Notes: generated by a model from the letters alone, not told the origin. A stretch of DNA of 64,000 bases from JAFLBI01 sp964616465 (GCA_964616465.1 CAZTTO010000015.1:19542-83541); one strand, 5' to 3'; positions 26,121 through 35,257 are shown, numbered from the stretch's first letter. Program-made: numbers and translations.

Positions 26121-27529
26121 AATAGATATTTTTTTGAAATCAAACACATCAAAACTGAAATAGAAATTGACCAAACAAGTAAAATCAGCAAATCTACCTG
26201 CCAGTAAGATTTGTACTTGCTAATTTCAACAGTAGTGTATTGAAAAGTCTCAATATTTTTAAAGAATTCTTCAGAACTTTTCCAGCTCCAATCGCCTGTT
26301 TTACTACCGCCATAAGCATGTTCATCATTTAGTTTCTTTATGAAACCACGTCTATATTCCTCTGCCTCTCTTTGAAAATGAATATGATGTAGCATATCCG
26401 TTCCAGCAAAGGACATACTAGCAGATTTTAAAGCATACATTGGATTAAATACTGAAGCCCACTGACTTAATTTTTTTTGTGATGAGAATGATTGAAAAAC
26501 TCCGCCGATATGTTTATCCCATACTAAATTGCCGTACTCTTCATCTGCTTGCATAACAATACCATCTAAATTAATTGGCAATGCGGAATCAGATGAAACT
26601 CCATATTTTGCCAATACGCTATCCCTTAATTTATTGACTCTATCTTTAGATGGATTATGTCCATCGATTCCTTTACTTCTATCATCCTTCATTGCTTGTT
26701 TAAATTCAAACCTACTCGGTAAAGGATATCTTTCCGAAGCAATAGAGGCTGTCCATTTTGGTAACAACACCATCCACAGTACCCATATTGCTAACATAGA
26801 TGAAAGTGCACCAGTTGCATTTTTTAAGACTGTTGATAGAACAATTGTTAATGAAACAATCAGCCAATAAAAAAGCAAATAGCTGATGACAAATCCAATT
26901 AATCGAAAAACATCATTCGAATGATTGAATTCTAAGAAAATAAATTGTACAAGAACCGTAGATAGTAAAGCAATACAGGCTATTGAAAAATATGCCAAAG
27001 CTTTACCAACTAAGATTTGCTTAATTCCTAGTCCTTGCGATAGCAATAACGTAATTCTACCTTGTTCTTTTTCTTGATAAATTGATCTGAATGACAGAAA
27101 AATTAAAAGCAGTGGAACCACCCACTGTAATAACAAAGATGGCATTAAGCCACCAAATCTTGAGTAAATGGATTCTTGCGATCTTGCACTATAAGCCATT
27201 TCATTTTGTACATGGCCCTCTAACCTAAGCACTCTTCCAACCTGAGAAAGTACACCTTCATCTAAAGACGACATAAGGCCGGGTGAATAATAAGCGTAAG
27301 TGCCTTCATGTGCAGCACTATGCGGATTCATTGGCCCAATTGATTCCCATTCATTTCTTGCAAAATCATTGGCAGTTTTGGTTTGAACTTGAAGTTGGTC
27401 TTGCTTTTTAACCCCCATCCATGCAGTTAATGATAGAATGAAAACCAGTAGTAAAAATGAGCCTATCAGTAACTTGTTTCTATATAAGCCCAACCATTCA
27501 TTTTGAAAAACTTGTAAAAGAGCTTGCAT
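26117..27529 (-). CDS. ABC-2 type permease, DUF3526-like (first copy, 470 aa)
   Basis: One TM helix lies at about residues 21-38, a periplasmic loop of about 110 residues follows, then helices between about 140 and 270 and a final helix at about 445-465. The stretch FRSIYQEKEQGRITLLLSQG (about 150) is typical of ABC-2 permeases, where EKE..G..LLL marks the coupling helix. The gene starts 4 nt after the ATPase stop. The second permease overlaps its end by 4 nt. The transported substrate is unknown; membership of an operon with a metal-type operator and a Zn phosphatase suggests a metal or metallophore-related role. Confidence 0.82.
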   Translation of the reverse strand: MQALLQVFQNEWLGLYRNKLLIGSFLLLVFILSLTAWMGVKKQDQLQVQTKTANDFARNEWESIGPMNPHSAAHEGTYAYYSPGLMSSLDEGVLSQVGRVLRLEGHVQNEMAYSARSQESIYSRFGGLMPSLLLQWVVPLLLIFLSFRSIYQEKEQGRITLLLSQGLGIKQILVGKALAYFSIACIALLSTVLVQFIFLEFNHSNDVFRLIGFVISYLLFYWLIVSLTIVLSTVLKNATGALSSMLAIWVLWMVLLPKWTASIASERYPLPSRFEFKQAMKDDRSKGIDGHNPSKDRVNKLRDSVLAKYGVSSDSALPINLDGIVMQADEEYGNLVWDKHIGGVFQSFSSQKKLSQWASVFNPMYALKSASMSFAGTDMLHHIHFQREAEEYRRGFIKKLNDEHAYGGSKTGDWSWKSSEEFFKNIETFQYTTVEISKYKSYWQVDLLILLVWSISISVLMCLISKKYLL

Positions 27530-27533
27530 AGAA

Positions 27534-28238
27534 TTACATTTTCATATATTCTAAATAAATTGATTCAATATCAGATGCTGAAACATCGGCAGAATGTAAT
27601 TCCTTTAAAATTTTACCCTGGTGTAAAATTCCTATTCTATCTGCGGTTTCACGAATTCTGAAAATATCGTGAGATGCCATTAGAATACATTTGCCACTTG
27701 CAGCTAATTCCCTCAACAATTGAGTTAATTCATTACTAGCCAAAGGATCTAATCCACTTGCTGGTTCATCTAATAATAAAATCTGGGCTGACTTTGCTAC
27801 AGCAATAGCTATACCTACTTTTTGACGCATCCCCTTTGAATACGTAGATGTTAAACGAGTGTGAGCATTAGTATCTAATCCGCATTTTGTTAACAAGCTT
27901 GCCGCTTCATTTTTTGTGATAGCTATATTCGCAAGCCTTGAAAAGTATTGCAAATTCTCGATCCCATTGAGATAAGGATACAAACTCACATTTTCAGGTA
28001 TATATGCAACATCTTTAGAAAGTGAATGATCTTTTCCTGGTGTTTTTCCTAATAGTGACACAGAACCTTCATCGGGACTTTGAAAACCAAGCAAAATTTG
28101 TATAGTTGTCGTTTTGCCAGCTCCATTTTGTCCCAATAAACCATAAATCTCTCCTGCTTGAACAGAAAGATCAACACCCTGCAAAGCTGGGTGTGAAGCG
28201 TATTTTTTCTTTAATCCTCTGACAGAAATAGCATTCAT
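27534..28238 (-). CDS. ABC transporter ATPase for the DUF3526-type permeases
   Basis: This 234-aa ATPase has Walker A GQNGAGKTTT (about residues 37-46), a signature region STYSKGMRQKVGIAIAVA, Walker B ILLLDEPASGLD and a switch His in MASHDI. It belongs to the ABC-2/CcmA-NosF-like group. It is the first gene of the operon 28238 to 22579 (ATPase, permease, permease, lipoprotein, alkaline phosphatase). The ATG is only 2 nt from a 23-bp perfect palindrome (28241-28263), so a repressor bound there would cover the transcription start region. Confidence 0.88.
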   Translation of the reverse strand: MNAISVRGLKKKYASHPALQGVDLSVQAGEIYGLLGQNGAGKTTTIQILLGFQSPDEGSVSLLGKTPGKDHSLSKDVAYIPENVSLYPYLNGIENLQYFSRLANIAITKNEAASLLTKCGLDTNAHTRLTSTYSKGMRQKVGIAIAVAKSAQILLLDEPASGLDPLASNELTQLLRELAASGKCILMASHDIFRIRETADRIGILHQGKILKELHSADVSASDIESIYLEYMKM

Positions 28239-28240
28239 AT

Positions 28241-28263
28241 AAATTGCAATTATGTTGCAATTT
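28241..28263. promoter_or_regulatory. Perfect palindrome (9-5-9) before the ABC/alkaline phosphatase operon
   Basis: AAATTGCAA-TTATG-TTGCAATTT is an exact inverted repeat directly upstream of the ATPase ATG. Read on the minus strand it contains TTGCAACATAATTGCA, the same motif as TTGCAACTTAGTTGCA at 20275-20290. Two such sites 8 kb apart, each at an operon promoter, argue for one shared regulator, probably Fur/Zur family (inference). Confidence 0.68.
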
Positions 28264-28283
28264 ATAACAAACCTATCATATTT

Positions 28284-29105
28284 TCATTTCATTCCTGGAT
28301 ACTGACTTGCAACTCTAAATGAAGTTGAAGGATCAGATTTTAAGCTGACCAACACTTTTCGAAGCGAATCCAAATCCTCTGGACGTTTGAACATCCTGTC
28401 GTGCATCAACCAAACAATATGACGCTTCGTTACGGTTCCCTTTGCTTTAAGCCCCTCTATTTGTGCTAACATTTTTTCTGCGCTTTGCACTGGTCGGGCG
28501 TCTTTACGACTAAAATGCCATTCAATATCCCAGCCAAATACTTGAAATCCCAAGCTATCTAACTTTATTGCAACCGCTTTTGTAGATCCAGGACCACGAA
28601 ATTTTCCTTTAGTCATCCAGCTATTGTTTCCAGGAAAACGAATAGTTTTTGTTTGAATCGCTAGTGCATCTTGAGCCTTTAAAAAATCTGTAACGGCATC
28701 GTCTGGTTGAGCATAAAATTTCTTGAAATGATTATAAAAAGCATGCGTATAACTATGGTTTGCCAATTCCATGGTTTTGTCAGCTTTCAGTCTTGCTAAA
28801 TAATCCTTTTGATAAGGATCCGCCAAATGAGCACCCACTAAGAAAAAAGTGGCTGGAATGCCTAGCTCTTGACAAAGCTCCAGCACTTCCTTTGTGCCCT
28901 TTTGTGGACCATCATCAAATGTGACATAGAAATAGGTTCGGGTGGTATCTTCCACTTCAGCTTCTACGTTTGGAACTTTTATAACCGAACTATCTGTAGC
29001 TTTCAAACCCTCATTTACCAATTTAGTATCAGTAGATCCATTGGTGTGGCAGCCCAAAACTGCCAATAACCCCAAATACAACCATTTAATATCTTCTAAC
29101 TTCAT
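28284..29105 (-). CDS. Polysaccharide deacetylase (NodB domain) lipoprotein
   Basis: A signal peptide ends in a lipobox-like VLGC (Cys about 19) and is followed by a linker. The NodB catalytic motifs are present: TFDDGP (about residue 64, catalytic base and metal Asp), the metal-binding HSYTH (motif 2, about 117), and RFPGNNSW (motif 3, near 157). The enzyme should remove N- or O-acetyl groups from a surface or cell-wall glycan. At 273 aa it is normal for exported members. It starts 134 nt from the divergent korA gene and is not part of the ABC/phosphatase operon, whose operator lies beyond its stop. Confidence 0.87.
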   Translation of the reverse strand: MKLEDIKWLYLGLLAVLGCHTNGSTDTKLVNEGLKATDSSVIKVPNVEAEVEDTTRTYFYVTFDDGPQKGTKEVLELCQELGIPATFFLVGAHLADPYQKDYLARLKADKTMELANHSYTHAFYNHFKKFYAQPDDAVTDFLKAQDALAIQTKTIRFPGNNSWMTKGKFRGPGSTKAVAIKLDSLGFQVFGWDIEWHFSRKDARPVQSAEKMLAQIEGLKAKGTVTKRHIVWLMHDRMFKRPEDLDSLRKVLVSLKSDPSTSFRVASQYPGMK

Positions 29106-29205
29106 AATTCAACGAATGTAATAGCAAGATGTGAAAAAACAGGTAATTCCATAGTTTTCCCTTTCGAACAGAGAAAAATCATGGTTTTCCGCCAACAACT
29201 TGACC

Positions 29206-29213
29206 TACATTTG
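29206..29213 (+). promoter_or_regulatory. TAnnTTTG -7 element of korA
   Basis: TACATTTG matches the consensus exactly and lies 26 nt before the ATG at 29240. Confidence 0.6.
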
Positions 29214-29239
29214 CATTTTTAGCTAAACAAGCTATTTAT

Positions 29240-31081
29240 ATGGCCCTTCAAGAACAAGTTTTACAGGATGTAGTCATCAAATTTGCAGGTGACAGTGGTG
29301 ATGGAATGCAATTAACTGGAAGTCAGTTTACCAATAATACTGCTCTATTAGGTATTGATTTGGCAACTTTCCCCGACTTCCCTGCGGAAATTCGTGCCCC
29401 ACAGGGTACACTGCCGGGTGTGAGTGGGTTCCAGTTGCGCTTTTCAAGTGACCGCGTTTTCACACCTGGTGATTTATGCGATGTTTTGGTAGCTATGAAT
29501 GCTGCTGCTTTGAAAGTGAACCTGAAAAGTTTGAAAAAAGGCGGAAAAATTATCGCAAATGTAGATGGGTTCGACTCAAAAAACCTTCGATTAGCCAACT
29601 ATGCAGATGGAATAAACCCTTTGGAAGATGGGTCTTTAGATGGATACGAATTGGTGAAAATGGATGTTACCAAAATGACTCGTGAAGCATTAAAGGAATA
29701 CACCCTAAGCACCAAAGAGAAGGATCGGGCTAAAAACATGTTTGTTCTTGGATTCTTGTATTGGATGTACAATAGATCTCTCGAGAATACGATTGATTTC
29801 TTAACTGAGAAGTTCGGAAAAAAGAAAGATATCTTAGAAAGCAACATCAAGGTATTGCAAGCCGGATATCATTATGGCGATACCACCGAAACTTTTTCAG
29901 CTAGATACAAGGTTGAAAAAGCCAAACTTCCTCCAGGCACTTATCGCAGTATTATGGGTAACCAAGCCCTTGCACTAGGATTGGTTGCAGCAAGTGAAAA
30001 AAGTGGTTTGCCCTTATTCCTAGGATCATACCCTATTACCCCAGCATCAGACGTTTTACATGAGTTGAGTAAGTATAAAAACTTTGGCGTAAAAACTTTT
30101 CAGGCTGAAGATGAAATTGCTGGAATTACTTCAGCAATTGGAGCAAGTTATGGCGGACAAATTGGTGTAACTACTACTTCTGGTCCAGGTATGGCTTTAA
30201 AAACTGAAGCCATGGGCTTAGCGGTGATGCTTGAAATACCCTTGCTGATTTGTAATATACAACGTGGTGGACCGTCAACAGGTTTACCTACAAAGACAGA
30301 ACAGAGTGATTTGTTGCAAGCGTATTATGGAAGGAATGGTGAATGTCCAATGCCAGTCATTTCTGCATCTACACCAAGTGATTGTTTTGATGCAGCTTTT
30401 GAAGCAGTGCGCATTGCAATAGAACACATGACTCCAGTAATTTTCTTGAGCGATGGGTATATAGCGAATGGTGCTGAGCCTTGGAAGTTCCCTCAGTCTG
30501 AAGACCTGCCTAACATTCAAGTGGCGTTTCAACAACCTATTGAAGATGGCTCAACTTTCAAGCCTTATGCAAGAGATGAGAAATTGGTTCGTCCATGGGC
30601 TATTCCAGGTACTGCAGGTGTAGAACACAGAATAGGCGGATTGGAAAAGCAAGACATTACAGGTAATGTTAGTTACGACCCCGATAACCATCAGCATATG
30701 GTAAAAACCAGACAAGCTAAAGTGGACATGATTGCAAATTATATTCCACTCCAAACGCTTGATAGTGGTCCTGAATCAGGTAAGATTTTGGTATTGGGTT
30801 GGGGAAGTACCTACGGAGTTATAAAAAGTACTTGTGCAGAACTACAAGCTGAAGGTCATGCAGTAAGCCATGCCCACTTACGCTACATGCGACCATTCCC
30901 GCGAAACTTAGGTGAATTATTAAAGAAGTTTGAAACCGTTTTAATTCCTGAAATTAATAATGGTCAGCTCATCAAAATTATTCGCGATGAATTTTTAGTG
31001 GATGCAAAAGGATATAATAAAATCATGGGTGTACCCATTACAAAAACAGAATTGCTTTCAACGATCAAAAGCTATTTATAA
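29240..31081 (+). CDS. korA: 2-oxoacid:ferredoxin oxidoreductase, alpha subunit with fused gamma domain
   Basis: This is the large subunit of a 2-oxoglutarate (or related 2-oxoacid) ferredoxin oxidoreductase. Residues about 10-190 are the gamma domain (VIKFAGDSGDGMQLTGSQFT). Residues about 220-450 form the pyrimidine-binding alpha domain, with GSYPITPASDVLHELSKY, FQAEDEIAGITSAIGASYGG and TTSGPGMALKTEAMGLA. The C-terminal domain II follows from about 500. At 613 aa it matches the two-subunit KorAB type. The beta subunit (korB), which carries ThDP and the FeS cluster and usually follows directly, is absent: after a terminator the next gene is on the other strand. Confidence 0.9.
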   Translation: MALQEQVLQDVVIKFAGDSGDGMQLTGSQFTNNTALLGIDLATFPDFPAEIRAPQGTLPGVSGFQLRFSSDRVFTPGDLCDVLVAMNAAALKVNLKSLKKGGKIIANVDGFDSKNLRLANYADGINPLEDGSLDGYELVKMDVTKMTREALKEYTLSTKEKDRAKNMFVLGFLYWMYNRSLENTIDFLTEKFGKKKDILESNIKVLQAGYHYGDTTETFSARYKVEKAKLPPGTYRSIMGNQALALGLVAASEKSGLPLFLGSYPITPASDVLHELSKYKNFGVKTFQAEDEIAGITSAIGASYGGQIGVTTTSGPGMALKTEAMGLAVMLEIPLLICNIQRGGPSTGLPTKTEQSDLLQAYYGRNGECPMPVISASTPSDCFDAAFEAVRIAIEHMTPVIFLSDGYIANGAEPWKFPQSEDLPNIQVAFQQPIEDGSTFKPYARDEKLVRPWAIPGTAGVEHRIGGLEKQDITGNVSYDPDNHQHMVKTRQAKVDMIANYIPLQTLDSGPESGKILVLGWGSTYGVIKSTCAELQAEGHAVSHAHLRYMRPFPRNLGELLKKFETVLIPEINNGQLIKIIRDEFLVDAKGYNKIMGVPITKTELLSTIKSYL

Positions 31082-31085
31082 AATT

Positions 31086-31110
31086 AAGGGGTGTAAAAAC
31101 ACCCCTTTTT
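31086..31110 (+). terminator. Intrinsic terminator after korA
   Basis: AAGGGGTGT-AAAA-ACACCCCTT is a perfect 9-bp stem with a tetraloop, ending in TTTTT. It lies 4 nt after the korA stop and 12 nt before the stop of the convergent receptor gene; the opposite side (AATTT) is a poor T-run. Confidence 0.9.
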
Positions 31111-31121
31111 CATACTTAAAA

Positions 31122-33230
31122 CTACCACTGATAAGTCATCTGTATCATACAGTTTCTGCCAGGTGACCAAAGTGTAAAACTTGGTATCACACGGTTTAAA
31201 TGCTCTCTATATTTCTGATCCCAAATATTATTTACAGCAATGTTTAGTTTCAATTTCTCTTTTAATTGATAGCTGGCACCAATATCCATAACTGTGAAGT
31301 CAACAGTTTTGATTTCACCAAAATCCTTAGCTATTCTGTTTTGAGGAGCCACATACCTTAGCTGAGCAAAAGCTCTAAATTTTTCATTTAAAGATTGCCA
31401 ATCCAATTTATATCTCATATCTAAAGGTGCAATTTCTGGCAATGGTTGAAAATCATTTTTTCGTAAACCGTGAGTATACGTTATTGATAATTCTTGTTTT
31501 AATTGTTGATGCAATTGCTGGTTCCATAAGAACTCTCCTCCTACTAATTTTGCTTGAGAAATATTTATAAAGCTACGAACACCGGGTGCTCCAAATTGAG
31601 GTTTTAAATTAGGGTCTATAACTGAAGTAATAAAGTTCTGAACAATTGAAACAAAAGGACTGAATTGTAAGAAAGTCTTTTTAGTTTGATAAGTTATTTG
31701 AATATCTAGCTGATGATTTGCTTCTGCTAATAAATTTGGATTACCAACCATTTCATAAGGATCTTTACCAACTGGCAAATACTGAATAAACCTTTCAACT
31801 AAACTAGCAGAACGAACACCTCTTCCAATCCAAATTGCAGTTTGCCACGCATGATTCCATTTTCTATTTACACCTAAACTTAAACTTGTATTCCAATCAA
31901 TTCGAGTATTATTTCCAAATGCTTTCAAATACTTTGCAGTTGGCTGTTGAGCTTTTGCTTCTACTCGATCTAATCTTGCACTGTAAATTAACTGATAGTT
32001 GCCAACTCTTTTATTCCCCTCTAGAAAAGCGCCACTCCTTTGTTGAATACCAGCCTGCCATAGTGTATCTCTAAAAACTCGGCCTGACATTGGCCCCATT
32101 TTCATAGTCCTTGTCCTTACACCATGTGCCATTTCTGATTTAAAATCAAAGCCAAACATTAATTCTCCGTTAGTTACAGGTAAGGTCCATTCGGCTCTAC
32201 CACCCCATGTGAAGGTTTCAGCTAAAACTAGTGCATGTACACTTGGAAAATTAGATCTAAAATCATTGCCCATAGCATGGTCAACATAACTATGAAAAAC
32301 CTGAGCGGTGAACTTCTTATACCAGTTTACTTGTATTGGTAAAATTTGGTACTGCAATTCTACTAACCTAGTATCATCTTTAAGTAAATCCATATTCAAA
32401 ATTGGAAAGTCGCTTCGCTTAGCTCTATTGTGATTCCATGCAAGTGAAACAAACTGATTTTTTGCAATTTGATAGGCTACTTGTAAACCAACAGAACTAC
32501 GCTGAAAACCAGCCGGAATAATGCTATCATTGCCAGCTCTATAGTTTTGCCCTTTAGAATATGAACCAGAGCCAATAATAATCCAACGCTTTGCTCTCAT
32601 TTTAATCTGTGCCTCATTTCTAAAAACTTGGCCATTGGTTTCAAACATACTATTCACCCTTCCTTCCCATACTAGCGAGTCGCTCCATTTGGGTAATCCA
32701 TGAACAAAATTAAGGGTGGCTCCCATAGATGGACCATACCTGAAACTATGTGGTCCCTTGAATACTTCAATCTTTTCAACTTGACTCAATAGCATTTGAC
32801 TTGTTGGCGGATCCATTCTATTTGGACAAGCTGCAGAGGCTGTCATAGAACCATTTGCTACCATATTTAATTGATCATATTTAAAACCACGAAAAACTGG
32901 ATCCAAACCGTAGGTACCGCTTTTTCGTATAGCTGAAAAACCTGGTATTTGCTGTAATACCTGACCAGCATCATGCTGAACCCAATCGATGTGTTGCATT
33001 AATTTTTGTTTGCTCCTGAGAGAACTTCTCATGCCATAAACTGTAACTGGCAATAATTCATTTGGATCTCTCCCAAAACCTTGTTTGTTGACTAAGTAAT
33101 TAGTACTATCGCCTTGCTTAAATAAAAAGCCTGTAGAATCAAAATTGATGTTTGCTAAAATGGGGGTTGATAAAATAATTGTGCAGAGAATAATATATAT
33201 AGCCCTGCACGCTACAAATAGCTTGTGCAT
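31122..33230 (-). CDS. TonB-dependent copper receptor, OprC/NosA-like
   Basis: This outer-membrane receptor has a signal peptide (about residues 1-27) from the ATG at 33230, a plug domain (about 70-190) and a barrel to the C-terminus. The motif ACPNRMDPPTSQ at about residues 134-145, in the plug loop, is the diagnostic Cys/Met metal-binding segment of OprC and NosA, receptors that take up copper and in denitrifiers supply nitrous oxide reductase. The M and H rich stretches around MKMGPMSGRVF fit this. The reading frame extends 18 codons further upstream, but the signal peptide begins at Met19. A small CxxxC protein gene lies 68 nt upstream, probably in the same transcript. NosZ at 57803 needs copper, so a functional link is likely (inference). 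Confidence 0.88.
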   Translation of the reverse strand: MHKLFVACRAIYIILCTIILSTPILANINFDSTGFLFKQGDSTNYLVNKQGFGRDPNELLPVTVYGMRSSLRSKQKLMQHIDWVQHDAGQVLQQIPGFSAIRKSGTYGLDPVFRGFKYDQLNMVANGSMTASAACPNRMDPPTSQMLLSQVEKIEVFKGPHSFRYGPSMGATLNFVHGLPKWSDSLVWEGRVNSMFETNGQVFRNEAQIKMRAKRWIIIGSGSYSKGQNYRAGNDSIIPAGFQRSSVGLQVAYQIAKNQFVSLAWNHNRAKRSDFPILNMDLLKDDTRLVELQYQILPIQVNWYKKFTAQVFHSYVDHAMGNDFRSNFPSVHALVLAETFTWGGRAEWTLPVTNGELMFGFDFKSEMAHGVRTRTMKMGPMSGRVFRDTLWQAGIQQRSGAFLEGNKRVGNYQLIYSARLDRVEAKAQQPTAKYLKAFGNNTRIDWNTSLSLGVNRKWNHAWQTAIWIGRGVRSASLVERFIQYLPVGKDPYEMVGNPNLLAEANHQLDIQITYQTKKTFLQFSPFVSIVQNFITSVIDPNLKPQFGAPGVRSFINISQAKLVGGEFLWNQQLHQQLKQELSITYTHGLRKNDFQPLPEIAPLDMRYKLDWQSLNEKFRAFAQLRYVAPQNRIAKDFGEIKTVDFTVMDIGASYQLKEKLKLNIAVNNIWDQKYREHLNRVIPSFTLWSPGRNCMIQMTYQW

Positions 33231-33298
33231 AGTTGATTGCTTTAAGTAAAAAATTGAAAAATAAGTACTTGATATTTCAAGCACACGAAATGTACCAA

Positions 33299-33685
33299 CT
33301 AAGCTTGTGGAGGGTGGTCTATTTCCTTATGGATAAGTACGAGTACAAAAGGATCTTTATACTTCATTTCATGCATCAAAGAAGTATGGCTATGATTTAC
33401 AATATTGATAAAAAATGACTTAGAGGATAAAACTTGTTCTACATGATTTTTTTCCGGAAAGTTTGCCTGCTCATCTTGCTGATTTGTTGACTGCAAATTT
33501 TTTAATAACTGGCAACTCCCCTTACAAGAAGAAGTAGGTTTTTGCCTATTCACACAATTTTTCTGATAAGTTTCATACCTAGTTACATAATCTCCAATCC
33601 AAAATAGGTGATTTAACATTTGAAATGAAATAGCTGTCAATAAAATCCAGCCAACACTTGATATGTATTTTGAAGAAAAATGCAT
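33299..33685 (-). CDS. Small membrane-anchored Cys-motif protein upstream of the copper receptor (128 aa)
   Basis: One TM helix or signal anchor at about residues 10-30 precedes the segment YVTRYETYQKNCVNRQKP and TSSCKGSCQLLKNL, with Cys44, Cys54 and Cys58. A central part rich in Gln/Asn and a His-containing C-terminus follow. Small Bacteroidota proteins with the pattern Cx(2)Nx(3)Px(3)CxGxC often stand next to TonB receptors for iron or copper; that statement is from memory. The Cys residues could bind Cu(I) at the membrane surface. Its order and spacing suggest co-transcription with the receptor. Confidence 0.68.
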   Translation of the reverse strand: MHFSSKYISSVGWILLTAISFQMLNHLFWIGDYVTRYETYQKNCVNRQKPTSSCKGSCQLLKNLQSTNQQDEQANFPEKNHVEQVLSSKSFFINIVNHSHTSLMHEMKYKDPFVLVLIHKEIDHPPQA

Positions 33686-33742
33686 GACTTATCATCACAA
33701 AATAAACATGTAAAAATTTAAGCAAATATGATTTTAGTCACA

Positions 33743-35239
33743 TTACTTGACCTTTTTCCGAGGAAAAAACAAATTCAATTCCTTTTTTTCTATTCGGAAA
33801 ATAAAATAGAGCCACCCGCCAATGAATATCCAACCAACTAAAAGTTGAAGCGGGAGTGCAATTTCAAAATTGGTTATTAGTAAAAAAATGATATATAAAA
33901 CAGCAATGATGACCATATATGCCACCAATTTTTTCCAAGCATATGGAACAGGATAATTTCTTTGCCCTAACACATAACTTGCAATCATCATAACCAAGTA
34001 ACAAACAAAGGTGGCCCATGCACTTCCTGTGTATCCAAAAATGGGTATCCACCAAATATTTAATGCTATAGTTATAATAGCTCCTACTATGGTTATCCAA
34101 GCACCCATCATAGTTTGATCGGTAAGTTTGTACCAAATACTGAGGTTATAATAAATGCCCAAAAAAACGCTACCCATTGCTAAAATGGGAATAATACCCA
34201 AGCCTTCCGCATAATCAGAAGCATTGGAACCATAAGCTAAATACTGAATCAACGGTAAATGAGTTACAATCATTAACCACATGGTGCAAACAATAATGAC
34301 AAAAAACTTCATCACCCTAGCATAGGTTCTCTTTGCATCATCTTGCTTGGATTGTTGAAAGAAGAATGGCTCAGCGGCCATTTTAAATACCTGAATAAAA
34401 ATCGTGATGAGAACAGCAACTTTATAATTGGCACCAAATACTCCCAACTGATACTGAGCTTCGGCAGGCGGAAGATCAACAACATTGGTATAAACCAATC
34501 GACTCAACATTTCATTGATCATACCCCCTAGTCCGACTATGACAAGTGGATAGGAATAGTTAATGACCCTCTTCCATAATTGCCAATCAACATCAAAACG
34601 ATAGGTACGCCACTCTTTGAATAATAGAAAAAATGTTAAACAGCTTGCAACAACATTTGCAATCACATAATATCCAATTCCAATATCAGGATTATACAAA
34701 ATAAGCCAACCGCTCTCTGGATTCTCAGTATATATTGCTGGACAAATACCCAAATAGTAAAATACAAGCAATACAGTAGAAATTACATTCACCACTTTAA
34801 TAAATGCATATCTGCGTGGCCTGTTTTCTTGTCGCAGTTTAGCAAAAGGCAAAGCCGCCAAAGTATCGAAAATCAATATTGCAATTGCCCAATAAATAAA
34901 TTCGGTTGGGAGCAAAAGTTGTACAGCAAACCATTCAGACAGTGTTGCAACCACTATTGAGAGCAGTATTGTGCTGATGAGCAATGAACTCATCAAAGTA
35001 TTGAAGACATGCTTATGTGTAAAATCTTTTACAAAACGAAAATAGCTGGTCTCCATTCCATAAGTGTATAAGACTGTTAGAAAGGGAATGACAGCATAGA
35101 GTTGAGTAACAGGTGCAGTATCTAGTGGCTTATATAAGTGGAATAATGCTATACTTAATGCATAGCTTAAAAATCGACTTGCAATGGTGGGAACACCATA
35201 CCACAAAGTTTGTCCTGCTAATTTTCGAATTCCTCCCAA
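33743..35239 (-). CDS. Polysaccharide flippase of the MATE/Wzx type, TTG start
   Basis: The protein has 12 to 14 TM helices through about residue 490 and the layout of polysaccharide transporters (GGIRKLAGQTLWYGVPTIAS start, then FPRKKVK basic C-terminus). It would flip lipid-linked sugars across the inner membrane. The frame is open to an ATG at 35290, but an exact -7 element (TATATTTG, 35258-35265) lies inside that extension, and the homologous N-terminus begins at GGIRKLAG. A TTG at 35239, leaving about 12 nt of leader, is therefore proposed as the start (498 aa). No glycosyltransferases are adjacent, so the glycan is unknown. Confidence 0.82.
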   Translation of the reverse strand: MGGIRKLAGQTLWYGVPTIASRFLSYALSIALFHLYKPLDTAPVTQLYAVIPFLTVLYTYGMETSYFRFVKDFTHKHVFNTLMSSLLISTILLSIVVATLSEWFAVQLLLPTEFIYWAIAILIFDTLAALPFAKLRQENRPRRYAFIKVVNVISTVLLVFYYLGICPAIYTENPESGWLILYNPDIGIGYYVIANVVASCLTFFLLFKEWRTYRFDVDWQLWKRVINYSYPLVIVGLGGMINEMLSRLVYTNVVDLPPAEAQYQLGVFGANYKVAVLITIFIQVFKMAAEPFFFQQSKQDDAKRTYARVMKFFVIIVCTMWLMIVTHLPLIQYLAYGSNASDYAEGLGIIPILAMGSVFLGIYYNLSIWYKLTDQTMMGAWITIVGAIITIALNIWWIPIFGYTGSAWATFVCYLVMMIASYVLGQRNYPVPYAWKKLVAYMVIIAVLYIIFLLITNFEIALPLQLLVGWIFIGGWLYFIFRIEKKELNLFFPRKKVK

Positions 35240-35257
35240 TGCTTTCAGATTATAGCA

